A DNA stretch of 64,000 bases from Shewanella sp. NFH-SH190041 (GTDB taxonomy: Bacteria; Pseudomonadota; Gammaproteobacteria; Enterobacterales; Shewanellaceae): assembly GCF_024363255.1 (NCBI RefSeq), contig NZ_AP026070.1, forward strand, positions 1,612,001 to 1,676,000, written 5' to 3'. The first letter of the stretch is position 1; every line of letters begins with the position of its first letter. A program made the position numbers and the translations under genes. Below the pieces are notes generated by a model that was not told the origin of the DNA, made no database searches, and saw nothing but the letters and a program-made list of their open reading frames with translations. Shown piece after piece: positions 16,965-28,654 of this stretch.

Positions 16965-18878
16965 ATGTCACATCAGGAAACTCATGGTTTTCAAACCGAA
17001 GTTAAGCAACTGCTGCATTTGATGATCCACTCTTTGTATTCCAACAAAGAAATCTTCCTGCGCGAGCTGGTCTCTAACGCGGCAGATGCGGCCGATAAAC
17101 TGCGTTATATGGCGCTGACCAATGATGCCCTGTATGAAGGTGATGGCGAGCTGCGGGTTCGTATCACCACAGATAAAGAAAAAGGCACCATCACCATCAG
17201 TGATAACGGCATTGGTATGACCCGTGAAGGGGTGATTGAGCACTTGGGGACCATTGCTAAATCCGGTACCGCTGAATTTTTCAAAAATTTATCCGGCGAC
17301 GCATCAAAAGACTCTCAGTTGATCGGTCAGTTTGGGGTTGGCTTTTATTCTGCATTTATTGTCGCGGATAAGGTGACTGTTCGTACCCGTGCTGCCGGCC
17401 ATGCGCCTGATGAAGGGGTTAAATGGGAATCTGAAGGTGAAGGTAACTTCACGGTGGAAGATATCACCAAAACCAGCCGTGGTACTGAAATTACCCTGCA
17501 TCTGCGGGATGATGAAAAAGAATTTGCCGATGATTGGCGTCTGCGCTCCATTATCACTAAATACTCAGACCATATCTCGATTCCGGTTGAAATGTGGGAA
17601 GAAGGCGCTGAAGAGCAGGATGGCCCAGATGGCGAGAAAATCCCTGCCACTGAAGGTCACTGGCAGGTGATGAACAAGGCGACAGCCCTGTGGATGCGGG
17701 CTAAATCAGAGGTCAGTGATGAAGAATACCAAGAATTCTACAAGCATATTTCCCATGATTTTGCTGATCCGCTGATCTGGAGCCATAACAAGGTAGAAGG
17801 TAAGCAGGAATATACCAGCTTGCTGTATATCCCAGCCAAAGCGCCATGGGATATGTGGAACCGTGACCGTAAACATGGTCTGAAGCTCTTTGTGCAGCGC
17901 GTGTTTATCATGGATGACGCAGAGCAGTTTATGCCTTCTTATCTGCGATTTGTCCAAGGACTTATCGATTCCAATGATCTGCCACTGAACGTGTCCCGTG
18001 AAATTTTGCAGGACAACAAGGTTACCCGTAATCTGCGTAGCGCACTGACCAAGCGGGTACTGGGTATGTTGGAAAAATTGGCTAAAGATGATGCGGAAAA
18101 ATATCAGCAGTTCTGGACTGAATTCGGTTTGGTGCTGAAAGAAGGCCCTGCGGAGGATTTTGCCAATAAAGAACGGGTTGCCGGTTTGCTGCGCTTTGCC
18201 TCCACCCATAATGATTCTGCGGTGGAAAATGTTTCTCTGGATGATTACATCAGCCGGATGAAAGAAGGCCAGAAACATATCTATTATCTGGTTGCCGACA
18301 GCTATGCTGCTGCGGTTAACAGTCCATACCTTGAATTACTGCGCAAGAAAGGTGTGGAAGTGCTGCTGATGAGCGAGCGGATTGATGAATGGCTGGTTAA
18401 TCACCTGACTGAATACCAAGGTAAACAGCTGCACAGTGTTAACCAGGGCGATCTGGATCTGGGTGAGTTGGAAGATGCTGCTGAGAAAGAAGAGCAGGAA
18501 AAACTGGCTAAAGATTCAGCATCACTGGTTGAGCGTTTCCAAGCTGCATTAGGCGATAAGGTAAAAGAAGTCAAAGTGACAACGCGTTTGACTGATACTC
18601 CAGCTTGTGTGGTGACGCAGGAAGGTGAAATGTCCGCTCAGATGATCAAACTGATGCAGGCAGCCGGTCAGGTAGTACCTGAGTCTAAACCGGTATTTGA
18701 GGTTAATCCACATCATCCGCTGGTGCAGCGATTGAATGATGAGCAGGATGAGCAAGCCTTTGCCGATTGGGCTAATTTGATCCTGCAGCAGGCGTTGTTG
18801 TCGGAAAAAGGCAGTCTGACCGATCCATCCAGCTTCATTAAATTGATGAACCAAATGTTGGTTGCTGGACTGAAATAA
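16965..18878 (+). CDS. htpG: Chaperone HtpG (Hsp90)
   Basis: Cytosolic ATP-dependent Hsp90 chaperone, 637 residues, the usual bacterial length. The N-terminal GHKL ATPase shows [15 protein letters not shown] (Asn38), [21 protein letters not shown] and [11 protein letters not shown]. The middle domain has [23 protein letters not shown] and [11 protein letters not shown]. The C-terminal dimerisation domain ends MLVAGLK, without the eukaryotic MEEVD. A consensus heat-shock promoter lies upstream and a terminator directly downstream, so it is probably a single-gene heat-shock unit. Confidence 0.97.
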   Translation: MSHQETHGFQTEVKQLLHLMIHSLYSNKEIFLRELVSNAADAADKLRYMALTNDALYEGDGELRVRITTDKEKGTITISDNGIGMTREGVIEHLGTIAKSGTAEFFKNLSGDASKDSQLIGQFGVGFYSAFIVADKVTVRTRAAGHAPDEGVKWESEGEGNFTVEDITKTSRGTEITLHLRDDEKEFADDWRLRSIITKYSDHISIPVEMWEEGAEEQDGPDGEKIPATEGHWQVMNKATALWMRAKSEVSDEEYQEFYKHISHDFADPLIWSHNKVEGKQEYTSLLYIPAKAPWDMWNRDRKHGLKLFVQRVFIMDDAEQFMPSYLRFVQGLIDSNDLPLNVSREILQDNKVTRNLRSALTKRVLGMLEKLAKDDAEKYQQFWTEFGLVLKEGPAEDFANKERVAGLLRFASTHNDSAVENVSLDDYISRMKEGQKHIYYLVADSYAAAVNSPYLELLRKKGVEVLLMSERIDEWLVNHLTEYQGKQLHSVNQGDLDLGELEDAAEKEEQEKLAKDSASLVERFQAALGDKVKEVKVTTRLTDTPACVVTQEGEMSAQMIKLMQAAGQVVPESKPVFEVNPHHPLVQRLNDEQDEQAFADWANLILQQALLSEKGSLTDPSSFIKLMNQMLVAGLK

Positions 18879-18883
18879 TCAGG

Positions 18884-18912
18884 AAAAAGCGGGGCTGATA
18901 GTCCCGCTTTTT
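18884..18912. terminator. Terminator after htpG
   Basis: AAAAAGCGGGGCT and AGTCCCGCTTTTT form an 8-bp GC core (one G-T pair) around GAT, flanked by A and T runs. Confidence 0.9.
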
Positions 18913-18927
18913 ATATAAAGGGTTGTT

Positions 18928-19776
18928 ATGGAAAATATTCTGGATTTAACCAAGCAAAATATTCAGGACGTGGTCAATGCCAGCATGGAGCAAGTCGTGG
19001 TACTGGCATTTTGGGCACAGCAGCAAGCTGACAGTCTGGATACGGTTCGTCAACTAGAACAGTTAAATCAGGGCCGTTTTATTCTGGCTCGAGTCAATTG
19101 TGAAACGGAGATGGAGATTGCCTCTTATTTCCGTATTCAGGCATTGCCAACGATTTTAGTGTTGAGCAAAGGTCAGCCAGTTGATGGGTTAGCCGGTCCT
19201 CAGGAAGCTGCTGCCTTATCCGCCATGCTGGAAAAGCATTTGCCTCCGGCTTGGCAGTTGAAATTGGATGCAGCCCGGGAAATTTTAGCCGCGGAGCCGG
19301 ATCAGGCGGCACTGGCTGAAGCGATCAGTTTGTTGCTGCAGGCTCAGGCTGAGCACCACAGCGATGATATTGCGCTGGCATTGGCTGATGCCTATTTGCA
19401 AAGTCATGATTTGCCTGCGGCTAAAGCCATGCTGGCGACGGTTGGTTTGGCCGGACAAGATAGTTTTTATCAAAATCTGATGGCCAAATTGCATTTGGCT
19501 GAAGAAGCGGCGGATACGCCGGAGATCCGTGATCTACAGGAAAAATTTGCAGCAAATCCCGATGATATAGCGGTGCGCATTGCGTTGGCAAAAGCCCTCA
19601 ATCAGGCCCATCGCGATGAAGAAGCCCTTGAGCTACTGTTTGAATTGCTACGTCGGGATTTGAGTGCTGGTAATGGTGATGTGAAACAAGCTTTTCTTGA
19701 ATTGCTGACCGCCATGGGGCAAGGCAGTGTATTGGCTAATCAATTCCGCCGTCGGCTCTATTCTCTGTTGTATTGA
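18928..19776 (+). CDS. cnoX: CnoX/YbbN-like thioredoxin-TPR co-chaperone
   Basis: 282 residues, close to E. coli CnoX (YbbN, 284), a holdase that protects proteins and hands them to GroEL or DnaK. Residues 1-110 form a thioredoxin fold (VVVLAFWAQQQADSLDTVRQLEQL, then FRIQALPTILVLSKGQPVDGLAG with the cis-Pro). The usual active-site cysteines are absent; the corresponding segment is AQQQADS. The rest is TPR-like helices (DEEALELLFELLRRDLSAGNGDVKQAFLELLTAMG). It lies between htpG and adk, which fits a protein-quality role. The family call is good; the chaperone role is by homology. Confidence 0.85.
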   Translation: MENILDLTKQNIQDVVNASMEQVVVLAFWAQQQADSLDTVRQLEQLNQGRFILARVNCETEMEIASYFRIQALPTILVLSKGQPVDGLAGPQEAAALSAMLEKHLPPAWQLKLDAAREILAAEPDQAALAEAISLLLQAQAEHHSDDIALALADAYLQSHDLPAAKAMLATVGLAGQDSFYQNLMAKLHLAEEAADTPEIRDLQEKFAANPDDIAVRIALAKALNQAHRDEEALELLFELLRRDLSAGNGDVKQAFLELLTAMGQGSVLANQFRRRLYSLLY

Positions 19777-19853
19777 GTTTATGCTTAAGTTGAGGTTATC
19801 AGGTGGTGACATGCGACGAGAGGCTTATGGCTGATGGAAAAAACCTTCTCTAA

Positions 19854-20564
<711 letters not shown>

Positions 20565-20584
20565 TTCGCGCCGACATGTAAAAG

Positions 20585-20607
20585 GCCTGCTAATGCAGGC
20601 TTTTTTT
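20585..20607 (+). terminator. Terminator after adk
   Basis: GCCTGC, TAAT, GCAGGC, then seven T. Confidence 0.92.
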
Positions 20608-21037
20608 GTATCTGTTTTAGCGGTAATTGCGTTATCGAATATCAAGCATAGAGAAAATTGTTCCTATAAGAGCCATGTCAGCCCGTCGAGTACAGATGCA
20701 ATTGATGATGATATTGCGGCGCTATAACAACACAATCTGGGGGCGAAAGAGTGTTATTTAACATTCTTGTTGTGCTCTCGGGATTGATATGATCAAGGTG
20801 TTTTGTTGAATTTGTGGGCAAACACGCTGTTTATCGGTAGGTTAGCCCCATGGCGGGACTTGATGACTGGTGCCGCATCATTTTTGTGGTAGAATCTTCC
20901 GCCACTTCGCCAGAGTAAAATGTCGGCAGTTTTAGGGCTGTCACGTGTGCATCTCTGGCCTAAACTAACAGTTTCAGGTGGCGGCAGGGGCTTGTCGCTA
21001 TCCGCTATGCAGGGATGCCAGCAATAGAGAACCATTT
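20608..21037. other. Gene-free region before gsk with a possible promoter
   Basis: 430 bases without a convincing gene. An extended -10 element TGGTAGAAT at 20887-20895 is the best promoter candidate for gsk; it has no good -35. The in-frame extension of gsk back to 20978 has no family match. Confidence 0.45.
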
Positions 21038-22342
21038 ATGAAGTTTCCCGGTCAGCGCAAATCAAAGCATTATTTCCCCGTTAAAAAACGTGATCCCCTG
21101 TTGGCTCAGCTGACCCAGCTGCCAGAGCCTTTTTCTACTTATATCAGTGGTATTGATCAAACTCTGGTTGATATTGAAGCCAAAGTTGAAGATGAGTTGC
21201 TGGCGCGTTACGGCCTGCCCAAAGGTAACTCGACATTGATCGATGATAAACAGGCCCATGCCCTGTATCAGGAATTGCAGCAACGAGAGCTTATCAGTGA
21301 TGAGTTTGCCGGTGGTACCATTGGTAACACAGTGCACAACTATTCCATTCTGGCTGATGACAGATCGGTATTGTTTGGCGTGATGTCCAAAAATATTGAA
21401 GTTGGTAGCTATTCATACCGTTATCTGTGTCACACCTCATCCAAGGTGGATTTGAACTTCCTGCAGCCAGTCGATGGCCCGATTGGTCGTTGTTTTACCT
21501 TGATTTCTGACTGTGGTGAACGCACCTTTGCCATCAGTAAAGGCTTTATGGATAAGCTGACTCCGGAATACATTGATCGGGATGTGGTCCAAGGTGGCTC
21601 AGCGTTGGTGTTGACCGCTTATCTGATGCGCGCCAGCGATGGCGATGGTATTACTGATGCGGCCATGACGGCTATCAATTATGCCAAAGAAGCAGAAGTG
21701 CCTGTGGTACTGACCTTGGGAACTCGCTTCCTGATCGCGGAAGATCCTATCTGGTGGCAAGACTTTATTCGTGAGCATGTGACGATTCTGGCCATGAACG
21801 AAGATGAAGCCGAAGCCTTGACTGGTCATAAAGATCCATTGTTAGCTTGTCAGGCTGCGTTGGAGTGGTGCGATATGATCCTGTTAACGGCAGGTCCTGT
21901 TGGGCTATACACTGCAGGTTATACTGATGAGAGCGAAAAACGCACTACAGTTCATCCGTTGCTGCCTGGTGCTATTCCAGAATTTAATCGTTACGAATTC
22001 TCCCGTCCGAAGCTGAAGATTGACTGTGAGCAGCCCATTAAGGTGTATGCCCATATTTCTCCTTATATGGGGGGCCCAGAGCGGATCCGTAATACCAATG
22101 GTGCTGGTGATGGTGCGCTGTCTGCGCTGCTGCATGATTTGTCGGCCAATACTTTCCATAAGGCCAATGTGCCAGGGTCAAGTAAACATAAGCGTGATGG
22201 CCTGTGTTACTCCTCATTTTCACAGATTTGTAAATATGCTAACCGGGTTGCTTATGCGGTGCTAGCTCAGCACAGTCCGCGTTTGTCCCGTGGGCTGCCT
22301 GAGCGTGAAGACAGCTTGGAAGAGAGCTACTGGGAAAGATAA
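21038..22342 (+). CDS. gsk: Inosine-guanosine kinase
   Basis: Purine-salvage kinase phosphorylating inosine and guanosine. The start at 21038 (MKFPGQRKSKHYFPVKKRDPL) gives 434 residues, the same as E. coli Gsk. PfkB-type ribokinase features are seen: GGTIGNTVHNYSILADDRSVLFGVM near the N-terminus, the EDEAEALTGHKDPL segment and the C-terminal anion hole and catalytic motif NTNGAGDGALSALLHD. It lies near adk and apt, fitting a purine-salvage neighbourhood. Confidence 0.95.
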   Translation: MKFPGQRKSKHYFPVKKRDPLLAQLTQLPEPFSTYISGIDQTLVDIEAKVEDELLARYGLPKGNSTLIDDKQAHALYQELQQRELISDEFAGGTIGNTVHNYSILADDRSVLFGVMSKNIEVGSYSYRYLCHTSSKVDLNFLQPVDGPIGRCFTLISDCGERTFAISKGFMDKLTPEYIDRDVVQGGSALVLTAYLMRASDGDGITDAAMTAINYAKEAEVPVVLTLGTRFLIAEDPIWWQDFIREHVTILAMNEDEAEALTGHKDPLLACQAALEWCDMILLTAGPVGLYTAGYTDESEKRTTVHPLLPGAIPEFNRYEFSRPKLKIDCEQPIKVYAHISPYMGGPERIRNTNGAGDGALSALLHDLSANTFHKANVPGSSKHKRDGLCYSSFSQICKYANRVAYAVLAQHSPRLSRGLPEREDSLEESYWER

Positions 22343-22375
22343 TCCCATGTTTGCTGGATATTAAGATTGCAATAC

Positions 22376-22400
22376 AAAAGGCGCCGATGGGCGCCTTTTT
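22376..22400. terminator. Shared terminator between gsk and the symporter
   Basis: AAAAGGCGCC, GATG, GGCGCCTTTTT: a compact GC stem with A and T runs on both sides, suited to both convergent genes. Confidence 0.9.
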
Positions 22401-22422
22401 ACTGATACCGCATCAGATTAGG

Positions 22423-23736
22423 CTATTGCCCTCTGTGCACCTCTTTATCAAAGCTGCCGCTGGTTTTCCCCGCTTTAGGATCAGTAAAGACATTTTCGTT
22501 AAACTCTCCTTCCGACTTGGCAATCACCAGGGTTGCAACTGTGTCACCTGTGACATTGACAGCCGTGCGCACCATATCCAGTAATCTGTCGACGCCAATG
22601 ATCAGTGCAATGCCTTCTACCGGCAGACCGACTTGATTTAGCACCATTGCCAGCATAATCAGACCAACCCCAGGGACACCAGCTGTCCCGATAGAGGCTA
22701 AGGTGGCGGTGATGACCACGGTAATAAAATCAGTAATTGACAGCTCGATACCAAAGACTTGGGCGATAAATACCGTCGCAACCCCCTGCATAATAGCCGT
22801 ACCGTCCATATTGATGGTGGCTCCCAATGGCAGCGTAAAGGAGGCAATCTTATTATCCGCTCCCAGTCTATGCTCAGCGGTTTCAATGGTGACAGGTAAG
22901 GTTGCATTGGAGCTGGCAGTACTAAAGGCAAATAGCTGCACATCACGCATTTTGCGAATAAAGGTGAAAGGGCTAAGGCCGGAAAATAGCTTTAACAGGG
23001 TGGGATACACAATAAAGGCATGCAGTAACAGTACGGCGAGCACCAAGAAGAAGTATTTTACGACGCTGCCGAAGGTTTCTAGCCCTAGCGTCAAAGCAAG
23101 CTTGGCCATTAGGGCAAAGACCCCGTAAGGAGCTAGCTGCATCACTAGGGTGACGACTCGCATAATGACTTCGTTGAGATCTTCAAACAGGGCAGCAACC
23201 CGCTTACCGCGATCGCCAATGTGAGCGATGGCAAAACCGAAGATAACTGCGAAAATAATGATTTGCAGCATATTGCCTTCCGTCATCGCCTGCAGTGGGT
23301 TGGTTGGCACAATATTGATTAGCACACTGGCAAGACTCGGTGCCTCTTTGGCACTGAAGCTCATATTTTCCGCCACTAAGGTGGCATTACCAGGATGGAC
23401 AATCACGGCAGCTAAAATCGCGACCGTCAAGGCGATGGCTGTAGTAAATAGATAAAATGCCAGGGTTTTTCCGCCCAGCCGCCCCAGTTTTGTCGGCTCG
23501 CTTAAGGAGCAGGTACCGCAAACTAAAGAGACAAAGACTAATGGCACGACCAGCATTTTTAAGCTGGCAATAAAAATGGTGCCAATAACATGTAATACCC
23601 CTTCAGTGATGTATTCCTGGATAAATTCACTGGCGGGAAAGAGATTTCGTAGCAGTAAGCCAAGAATAATTCCGCCAGCCATTCCGGCCAGAATTTTGCT
23701 GGTCAGGCCAAACTTGCTTTGTTCAGACGTCTTCAT
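22423..23736 (-). CDS. Dicarboxylate/amino acid:cation symporter (DAACS family)
   Basis: Inner-membrane transporter of the GltP/GltT/DctA type, 437 residues, importing an acidic amino acid or dicarboxylate with Na+ or H+. It shows eight or so membrane helices and the two re-entrant loops with family motifs: SSNATLPVTIE, FTLPLGATINMDGTAIMQG, ASIGTAGVPGVGLIM and the substrate-binding GVDRLLDMVRTAVNVTGD. AGGA lies before the ATG. The substrate cannot be assigned; GltP-like glutamate/aspartate uptake is the likeliest. Confidence 0.9.
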   Translation of the reverse strand: MKTSEQSKFGLTSKILAGMAGGIILGLLLRNLFPASEFIQEYITEGVLHVIGTIFIASLKMLVVPLVFVSLVCGTCSLSEPTKLGRLGGKTLAFYLFTTAIALTVAILAAVIVHPGNATLVAENMSFSAKEAPSLASVLINIVPTNPLQAMTEGNMLQIIIFAVIFGFAIAHIGDRGKRVAALFEDLNEVIMRVVTLVMQLAPYGVFALMAKLALTLGLETFGSVVKYFFLVLAVLLLHAFIVYPTLLKLFSGLSPFTFIRKMRDVQLFAFSTASSNATLPVTIETAEHRLGADNKIASFTLPLGATINMDGTAIMQGVATVFIAQVFGIELSITDFITVVITATLASIGTAGVPGVGLIMLAMVLNQVGLPVEGIALIIGVDRLLDMVRTAVNVTGDTVATLVIAKSEGEFNENVFTDPKAGKTSGSFDKEVHRGQ

Positions 23737-24212
23737 AGTACATCCTGTTCAATATTTTTATTTTGTAGACAATTAGAGACTAACAAGAAAGCCGTTATAT
23801 GAAAATGGCTTAATATATATGTGACGTTTTGAGTCTGTTACTGCTACAAAATCGCCTATGGGGGGATGAAAAATTTATTTACATTGACTAATGTGGTCAT
23901 TATTTTAGCAATTGTGAAATGTTAAGCATTAAAAATGAATTTAAATTTCGTTATATATCAATTAGGTGTTTCAAAAGTAAATATCTAACTGATATTGCTG
24001 GTTCGTCAAACTAATAGATAATAATATTTTTAACTTAATTATCTATGATGCAGTTTGCATTAAATAAGATTAAGGCTAGATAAGGGCTACTAAAAATTGC
24101 ATTCAATTCTTGGTAACCCTTCGAATGTGTGGGACTAGCTTAACTGTGTGCCATTGGGACAATATATACCGTATAAATCACGTATTCTGTTTTGTTGGTA
24201 CTAGAAGACGAT
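23737..24212. other. AT-rich gene-free region between astB and the symporter gene
   Basis: 475 bases lying upstream of the symporter gene and downstream of astB (both on the minus strand). It should contain the symporter promoter and the end of the astB message. I see no clear terminator hairpin, coding frame or operator. Confidence 0.4.
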
Positions 24213-25547
24213 TCAGTTTTGCTGGAATGGGTAGATATTACCCAGTTGCATAATTTGGCTGAGCTCATCCAGAGCGGTGCGGGATTCGATAAGCAATTGG
24301 GGATCGGCAAGATCTGCAACCGTTAAACGGTCACGGTAGTGGCGGTCAATCCATTGCATCAGAGTGTGATAACGCTCTGTGGTTAACAGTGCTCCAGGAT
24401 TTACCGCCGCTAGCTCTTGTTCACTCAGCTCTACTCTTAAACGTAGACAAGCCGGTCCACCACCATTTTGCATGCTTTGTTTCACATCCACATACTGTAC
24501 AGCCCGAATAGGGGTATCGAGTTGCAATAGATGATCGAGATAGGCTTTTACCCCAGCATGTTGCTCGCAGTTGGTCGGTGCTATCAGCACCATGTTGTTA
24601 TCGCTGAGGGTGAGTAGTTGGGTATTGAACAAATAAGTACTGATGGCATCGTTGACTGATATTGCATCTTGGGGAACTTCGATTAAATGCAGCTGTCCGT
24701 GCATTTTTTCTTGTAGTTTTTGCAAATCTGCCTGTTGATTTGCAAAGGCTTGTTGGTGATAAAACAGCACATTTTGGTTGCCCACGGCAATCACATCATT
24801 GTGAAAGACTCCTTGATCAATCACCGTTGGATTTTGCTGCATAAACAAAGTGTTATCTTGTGTTAGGCCGTGCAATCTGGCGACAGCTTGGCAAGCCTCC
24901 AATGTTTGTCTCGCCGGGTAGTGGCTGGGCACAGTATGGCTTTGGTTAGCTTGTTTGCCGTAGACAAAGAGTTCTACCCCAGTTTCACCGTAATGGTGGC
25001 ACAGGCGGGTATGGTTTGCCGCGCCTTCATCACCAAAAAAGCTGTGTTCTGGTAGATGTTGATGATGAGTAAAAAATTGCTTATCGGCAAAAATGGCTTT
25101 AAGGATCCTACCGGTCTGGGCTGGTTCAATACTGCGGTGTAATCGATCGACCAAGTTAGCGGGTGTAAAGTGAACTTTACCATCGAGTGTGTCGGCACTG
25201 GGGGAAACGGTTGCGGCATTAGCCGTCCACATACAGGATGCGCTGCTGCAGCTGTTAAGTAATGTGGGAGCATCATGGGCAACTTGTTGTAGCACCATAT
25301 TGTCGCTACCACTGAAACCAATACGACGCAGGGTGGTTATATCTGGGCGGTCGTGGGGGGGGAGTATGCCTTGGGTGAATCCCATATCAGCCAGTAGTTT
25401 GGCTTTTGCCAGTCCTTGCTGAGCGGCGGCTTTAGGATTTGATGGTTGGGCCGCATGTTGCTGTGAAGCAACATTGCCGAATGATAACCCGGCATAGTTG
25501 TGGGTCGGGCCGACTAAACCATCAAAATTGGCTTCTCTATATGTCAT
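24213..25547 (-). CDS. astB: N-succinylarginine dihydrolase
   Basis: Second enzyme of the arginine succinyltransferase (AST) catabolic pathway, releasing two ammonia and CO2 from succinylarginine. The 444-residue product begins with the family hallmark [21 protein letters not shown]. Also seen are [49 protein letters not shown] and [14 protein letters not shown] with the catalytic Cys367. No other ast genes are adjacent in this window, so the pathway genes are split, as in many Shewanella. Confidence 0.96.
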   Translation of the reverse strand: MTYREANFDGLVGPTHNYAGLSFGNVASQQHAAQPSNPKAAAQQGLAKAKLLADMGFTQGILPPHDRPDITTLRRIGFSGSDNMVLQQVAHDAPTLLNSCSSASCMWTANAATVSPSADTLDGKVHFTPANLVDRLHRSIEPAQTGRILKAIFADKQFFTHHQHLPEHSFFGDEGAANHTRLCHHYGETGVELFVYGKQANQSHTVPSHYPARQTLEACQAVARLHGLTQDNTLFMQQNPTVIDQGVFHNDVIAVGNQNVLFYHQQAFANQQADLQKLQEKMHGQLHLIEVPQDAISVNDAISTYLFNTQLLTLSDNNMVLIAPTNCEQHAGVKAYLDHLLQLDTPIRAVQYVDVKQSMQNGGGPACLRLRVELSEQELAAVNPGALLTTERYHTLMQWIDRHYRDRLTVADLADPQLLIESRTALDELSQIMQLGNIYPFQQN

Positions 25548-25890
25548 TGTCTTTCCTTAAACTGCGACATGAAAATTGTGCGTTAAACCCATTTAGACTA
25601 GGGGTTAATTTTCGCCAGTATACTGCAGGTGCCGCTTGGTACAAATCAGGCATGGGGATAACAGGGTTGCACTTTTGACCGTAATTGCATAACTATTATT
25701 CAATCTGTGGTAAATCCTGAAATAATAGTTTTTAATTACGCAAGATTATTTTTTACATTTTTTTCATCATTGATTAAAAAGTGACTCGCTGGTGCACATA
25801 AACAGGGGATGGACTTGAAAGTCTTGGGACAACCCTCTATATATGGTGCCAATTTCCACCTTCTAGAGACTTTTTGGCGCAAATCAAACT
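25548..25890. promoter_or_regulatory. Divergent astB/topA regulatory region with a topA promoter
   Basis: A 343-base AT-rich gap between divergent genes. TTGAAA at 25815-25820 and TATATA at 25838-25843, exactly 17 bases apart and about 50 bases before the start codon, form a good topA promoter. The astB promoter should lie on the other strand; no clear ArgR box was found. Confidence 0.6.
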
Positions 25891-28551
25891 ATGGGTAAAT
25901 CGCTAGTTATTGTCGAATCGCCGGCCAAAGCCAAGACAATCAATAAATACCTTGGCAAAGATTTTATTGTTAAATCCAGTGTGGGTCACATCCGTGATCT
26001 GCCAACCTCCTCTTCCTCAGAAGGTAAAACGCCCGCTAAATCTGCAGCAGAAGTTCGTAAGATGTCTGCTGAAGAGAAAGCTGAATATAAAAAGCAAAAA
26101 GACAAGCAGGCGCTTGTTGCCCGGATGGGAGTTGATCCCGAACATGGTTGGCAAGCCAACTATCAAATTCTCCCCGGGAAAGAGAAGGTGGTAAAAGAAT
26201 TACAAACCCTGGCTGACTCTGCTGATCAGATTTATCTGGCAACGGATTTGGACCGTGAGGGGGAAGCCATTGCCTGGCATTTGCAGCAGGTTATTGGTGG
26301 CGATCCTTCACGGTATCAGCGCGTGGTGTTTAATGAGATCACCAAAACCGCTATTCAGGAAGCTTTTAGCCATCCGTCTCAGCTAGATACCAATATGGTG
26401 AATGCTCAGCAGGCTCGTCGTTTTCTCGATCGGGTGGTGGGCTTTATGGTTTCACCTCTATTGTGGAAAAAGGTAGCGCGTGGCCTTTCTGCCGGCCGGG
26501 TACAGTCTGTGGCTGTGCGTTTGGTTGTGGAGCGCGAAGGGGAAATTAAGGCTTTTATTCCAGAAGAATTTTGGGATGTGCATGCTGATCTGCTGACCGG
26601 AACTCAGGCTCCACTGCGAATGGAAGTGACCAAATTCGCAGGTAAGGCGTTTGAGCCAAAAAATGAAGCTGAAGCGCAGGTTGCTGTTTCGGCTCTGAGC
26701 AGTGCCAGCTTTAAGGTACTGGACCGGGAAGATAAAGCGACCCAGAGTAAACCCAGCGCTCCTTTTATTACCTCAACACTGCAGCAGGCTGCTAGTACTC
26801 GTCTTGGCTTTGGGGTGAAAAAGACCATGATGTTGGCTCAGCGACTGTATGAGGCGGGTCATATCACTTACATGCGTACTGACTCTACCAATTTAAGTCA
26901 AGAAGCTTTAGACAGTGTTCGGGAACTGATTGGTAAAGATTTTGGTGATGCTTATCTGCCCAAAGATGCAGTGCGCTATGGCAGTAAGGAAGGTGCACAG
27001 GAAGCGCACGAGGCTATCCGTCCTTCCAATGTCAAACTGGAAGCTGCATTCCTGAATGATATGGAGCGCGATGCTCAGCGGCTGTATGAGTTGATCTGGC
27101 GTCAGTTTGTGGCTTGTCAGATGACGCCTGCTCGGTATGATGCCACCAGACTGACTGTGGCGGCAGGGGACTATACCCTGAAAGCCAGTGGCCGCACTCT
27201 GAGATTTGATGGTTGGACCCGAGTGCAGCCAGCCCTGAAAAAGAAAAATGAAGAAGATAATACTCTGCCTGTGGTTGAGGCCGGAGATAGTCTGAGCCTG
27301 AAAGGCCTTGATCCAAAACAGCACTTTACTAAGCCACCGGCTCGCTACAGTGAAGCTTCTTTGGTAAAAGAGTTGGAAAAACGTGGAATTGGGCGCCCAT
27401 CCACTTACGCCACTATTATCTCTACCATTCAGGATCGGGGATATGTGAAAGTGGAAAACCGCCGCTTCTATGCCGAGAAGATGGGGGAAATTGTGAGTGA
27501 GCGGCTGGTGGGATCTTTCCATGAGCTGATGAGTTATGATTTTACCGCCGGTATGGAACAAACACTGGATGATGTTGCCAAGGGGAATAAGGCTTGGCAG
27601 AAAGTGTTGGATGGCTTCTATGAAGATTTTGTTGGGCAACTGGCAAAAGCGGAAGCTGCACCAGATGAAGGCGGTATGCAACCAAACGAAATGGTGCTGA
27701 CAGATATTCCATGCCCGACCTGCGGTCGCCCGATGGGGATCCGTACCGGTACCACTGGGGTATTCTTAGGGTGTAGTGGTTATGCGCTACCACCTAAAGA
27801 GCGCTGTAAAACCACCATGAATCTGACGCCGGGTGAAGAGGCTGTTAGCCAGCTTAGCGAAGATGCTGAAATGGAGGCTCTGCGGGCGAAACACCGCTGT
27901 GCTATCTGTGGTACCGCAATGGATTCTTATCTGATTGATGAGAGTCGTAAATTGCACGTCTGCGGTAACAACCCTAGCTGCCCGGGTTATGAGGTTGAAC
28001 AGGGACACTTCAAGATCAAGGGCTATGAGGGCCCAGTGATTGAATGTGACCGCTGTGGAGCAGATATGGAGCTGAAAAATGGCCGTTTTGGTAAATATTT
28101 CGGCTGTACTAACAGCGAGTGTAAAAATACCCGCAAATTGCTGAAAAATGGTGAGGTTGCACCACCAAAAGAAGACCCAATCCATCTGCCAGAGCTTAAG
28201 TGTACTAAATCAGATGCCTACTTTGTGTTGCGTGATGGGGCAGCGGGTATTTTCTTAGCGGCGAGCACTTTCCCTAAATCTCGGGAAACCCGTGCACCAT
28301 TGATTGAAGAGCTCGTGACATATCGAGAGTTGCTGTGGCCTAAGTATCAGTATTTGGCAGATGCACCAGCTCGAGATAATGAAGGCAACTCGACTGTAGT
28401 TAAATTCAGCCGTAAAACCAAAGAGCAATATGTTGCTAGTGAAGTCAATGGTAAGGCGACCGGTTGGGTTGCAAAATTTGTTGACGGTAAATGGCAGGTT
28501 GAAGAGCCAGCGAAAAAGAAAACTGCCGTCAAGAAAGCAGCGGCTAAGTAA
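25891..28551 (+). CDS. topA: DNA topoisomerase I
   Basis: Type IA topoisomerase that relaxes negative supercoils; 886 residues (E. coli 865). The N-terminal Toprim domain shows [20 protein letters not shown] and [17 protein letters not shown]. The catalytic tyrosine is Tyr327 in [38 protein letters not shown] is followed by three C-terminal zinc ribbons (CPTCGRPM..., CAICGTAM..., [21 protein letters not shown]). A Lys/Ala-rich tail ([12 protein letters not shown]) ends the protein. It is followed by a strong terminator and lies near cysB, as in E. coli. Confidence 0.97.
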   Translation: MGKSLVIVESPAKAKTINKYLGKDFIVKSSVGHIRDLPTSSSSEGKTPAKSAAEVRKMSAEEKAEYKKQKDKQALVARMGVDPEHGWQANYQILPGKEKVVKELQTLADSADQIYLATDLDREGEAIAWHLQQVIGGDPSRYQRVVFNEITKTAIQEAFSHPSQLDTNMVNAQQARRFLDRVVGFMVSPLLWKKVARGLSAGRVQSVAVRLVVEREGEIKAFIPEEFWDVHADLLTGTQAPLRMEVTKFAGKAFEPKNEAEAQVAVSALSSASFKVLDREDKATQSKPSAPFITSTLQQAASTRLGFGVKKTMMLAQRLYEAGHITYMRTDSTNLSQEALDSVRELIGKDFGDAYLPKDAVRYGSKEGAQEAHEAIRPSNVKLEAAFLNDMERDAQRLYELIWRQFVACQMTPARYDATRLTVAAGDYTLKASGRTLRFDGWTRVQPALKKKNEEDNTLPVVEAGDSLSLKGLDPKQHFTKPPARYSEASLVKELEKRGIGRPSTYATIISTIQDRGYVKVENRRFYAEKMGEIVSERLVGSFHELMSYDFTAGMEQTLDDVAKGNKAWQKVLDGFYEDFVGQLAKAEAAPDEGGMQPNEMVLTDIPCPTCGRPMGIRTGTTGVFLGCSGYALPPKERCKTTMNLTPGEEAVSQLSEDAEMEALRAKHRCAICGTAMDSYLIDESRKLHVCGNNPSCPGYEVEQGHFKIKGYEGPVIECDRCGADMELKNGRFGKYFGCTNSECKNTRKLLKNGEVAPPKEDPIHLPELKCTKSDAYFVLRDGAAGIFLAASTFPKSRETRAPLIEELVTYRELLWPKYQYLADAPARDNEGNSTVVKFSRKTKEQYVASEVNGKATGWVAKFVDGKWQVEEPAKKKTAVKKAAAK

Positions 28552-28606
28552 GTACTGCTGTTCAGTTTTGATATTAAACTGATACGCTTGTCGTTGTAAT
28601 ACGCAT

Positions 28607-28634
28607 AAAAAAACCCGCTAAGGCGGGTTTTTTT
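28607..28634. terminator. Bidirectional terminator after topA
   Basis: A-run, CCCGC, TAAG, GCGGG, seven T; it also serves the convergent gene at 28655. Confidence 0.92.
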
Positions 28635-28654
28635 ATTAACTCAATCGGGTCGGC

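Noticed and set aside
17706..18278. A 190-codon open frame antisense to htpG
   Set aside because: It lies wholly inside a well-conserved chaperone gene; its length comes from htpG codon bias. No domain was recognised.
25690..25730. ArgR operator between astB and topA (GCATAACTATTATTCA)
   Set aside because: One half-site (ATTCA) fits, but the other half and the spacing do not match the 18-bp ARG box.
26908..27681. A 257-codon open frame antisense to topA
   Set aside because: It is opposite the conserved topoisomerase core, with no start signal and no recognisable protein.
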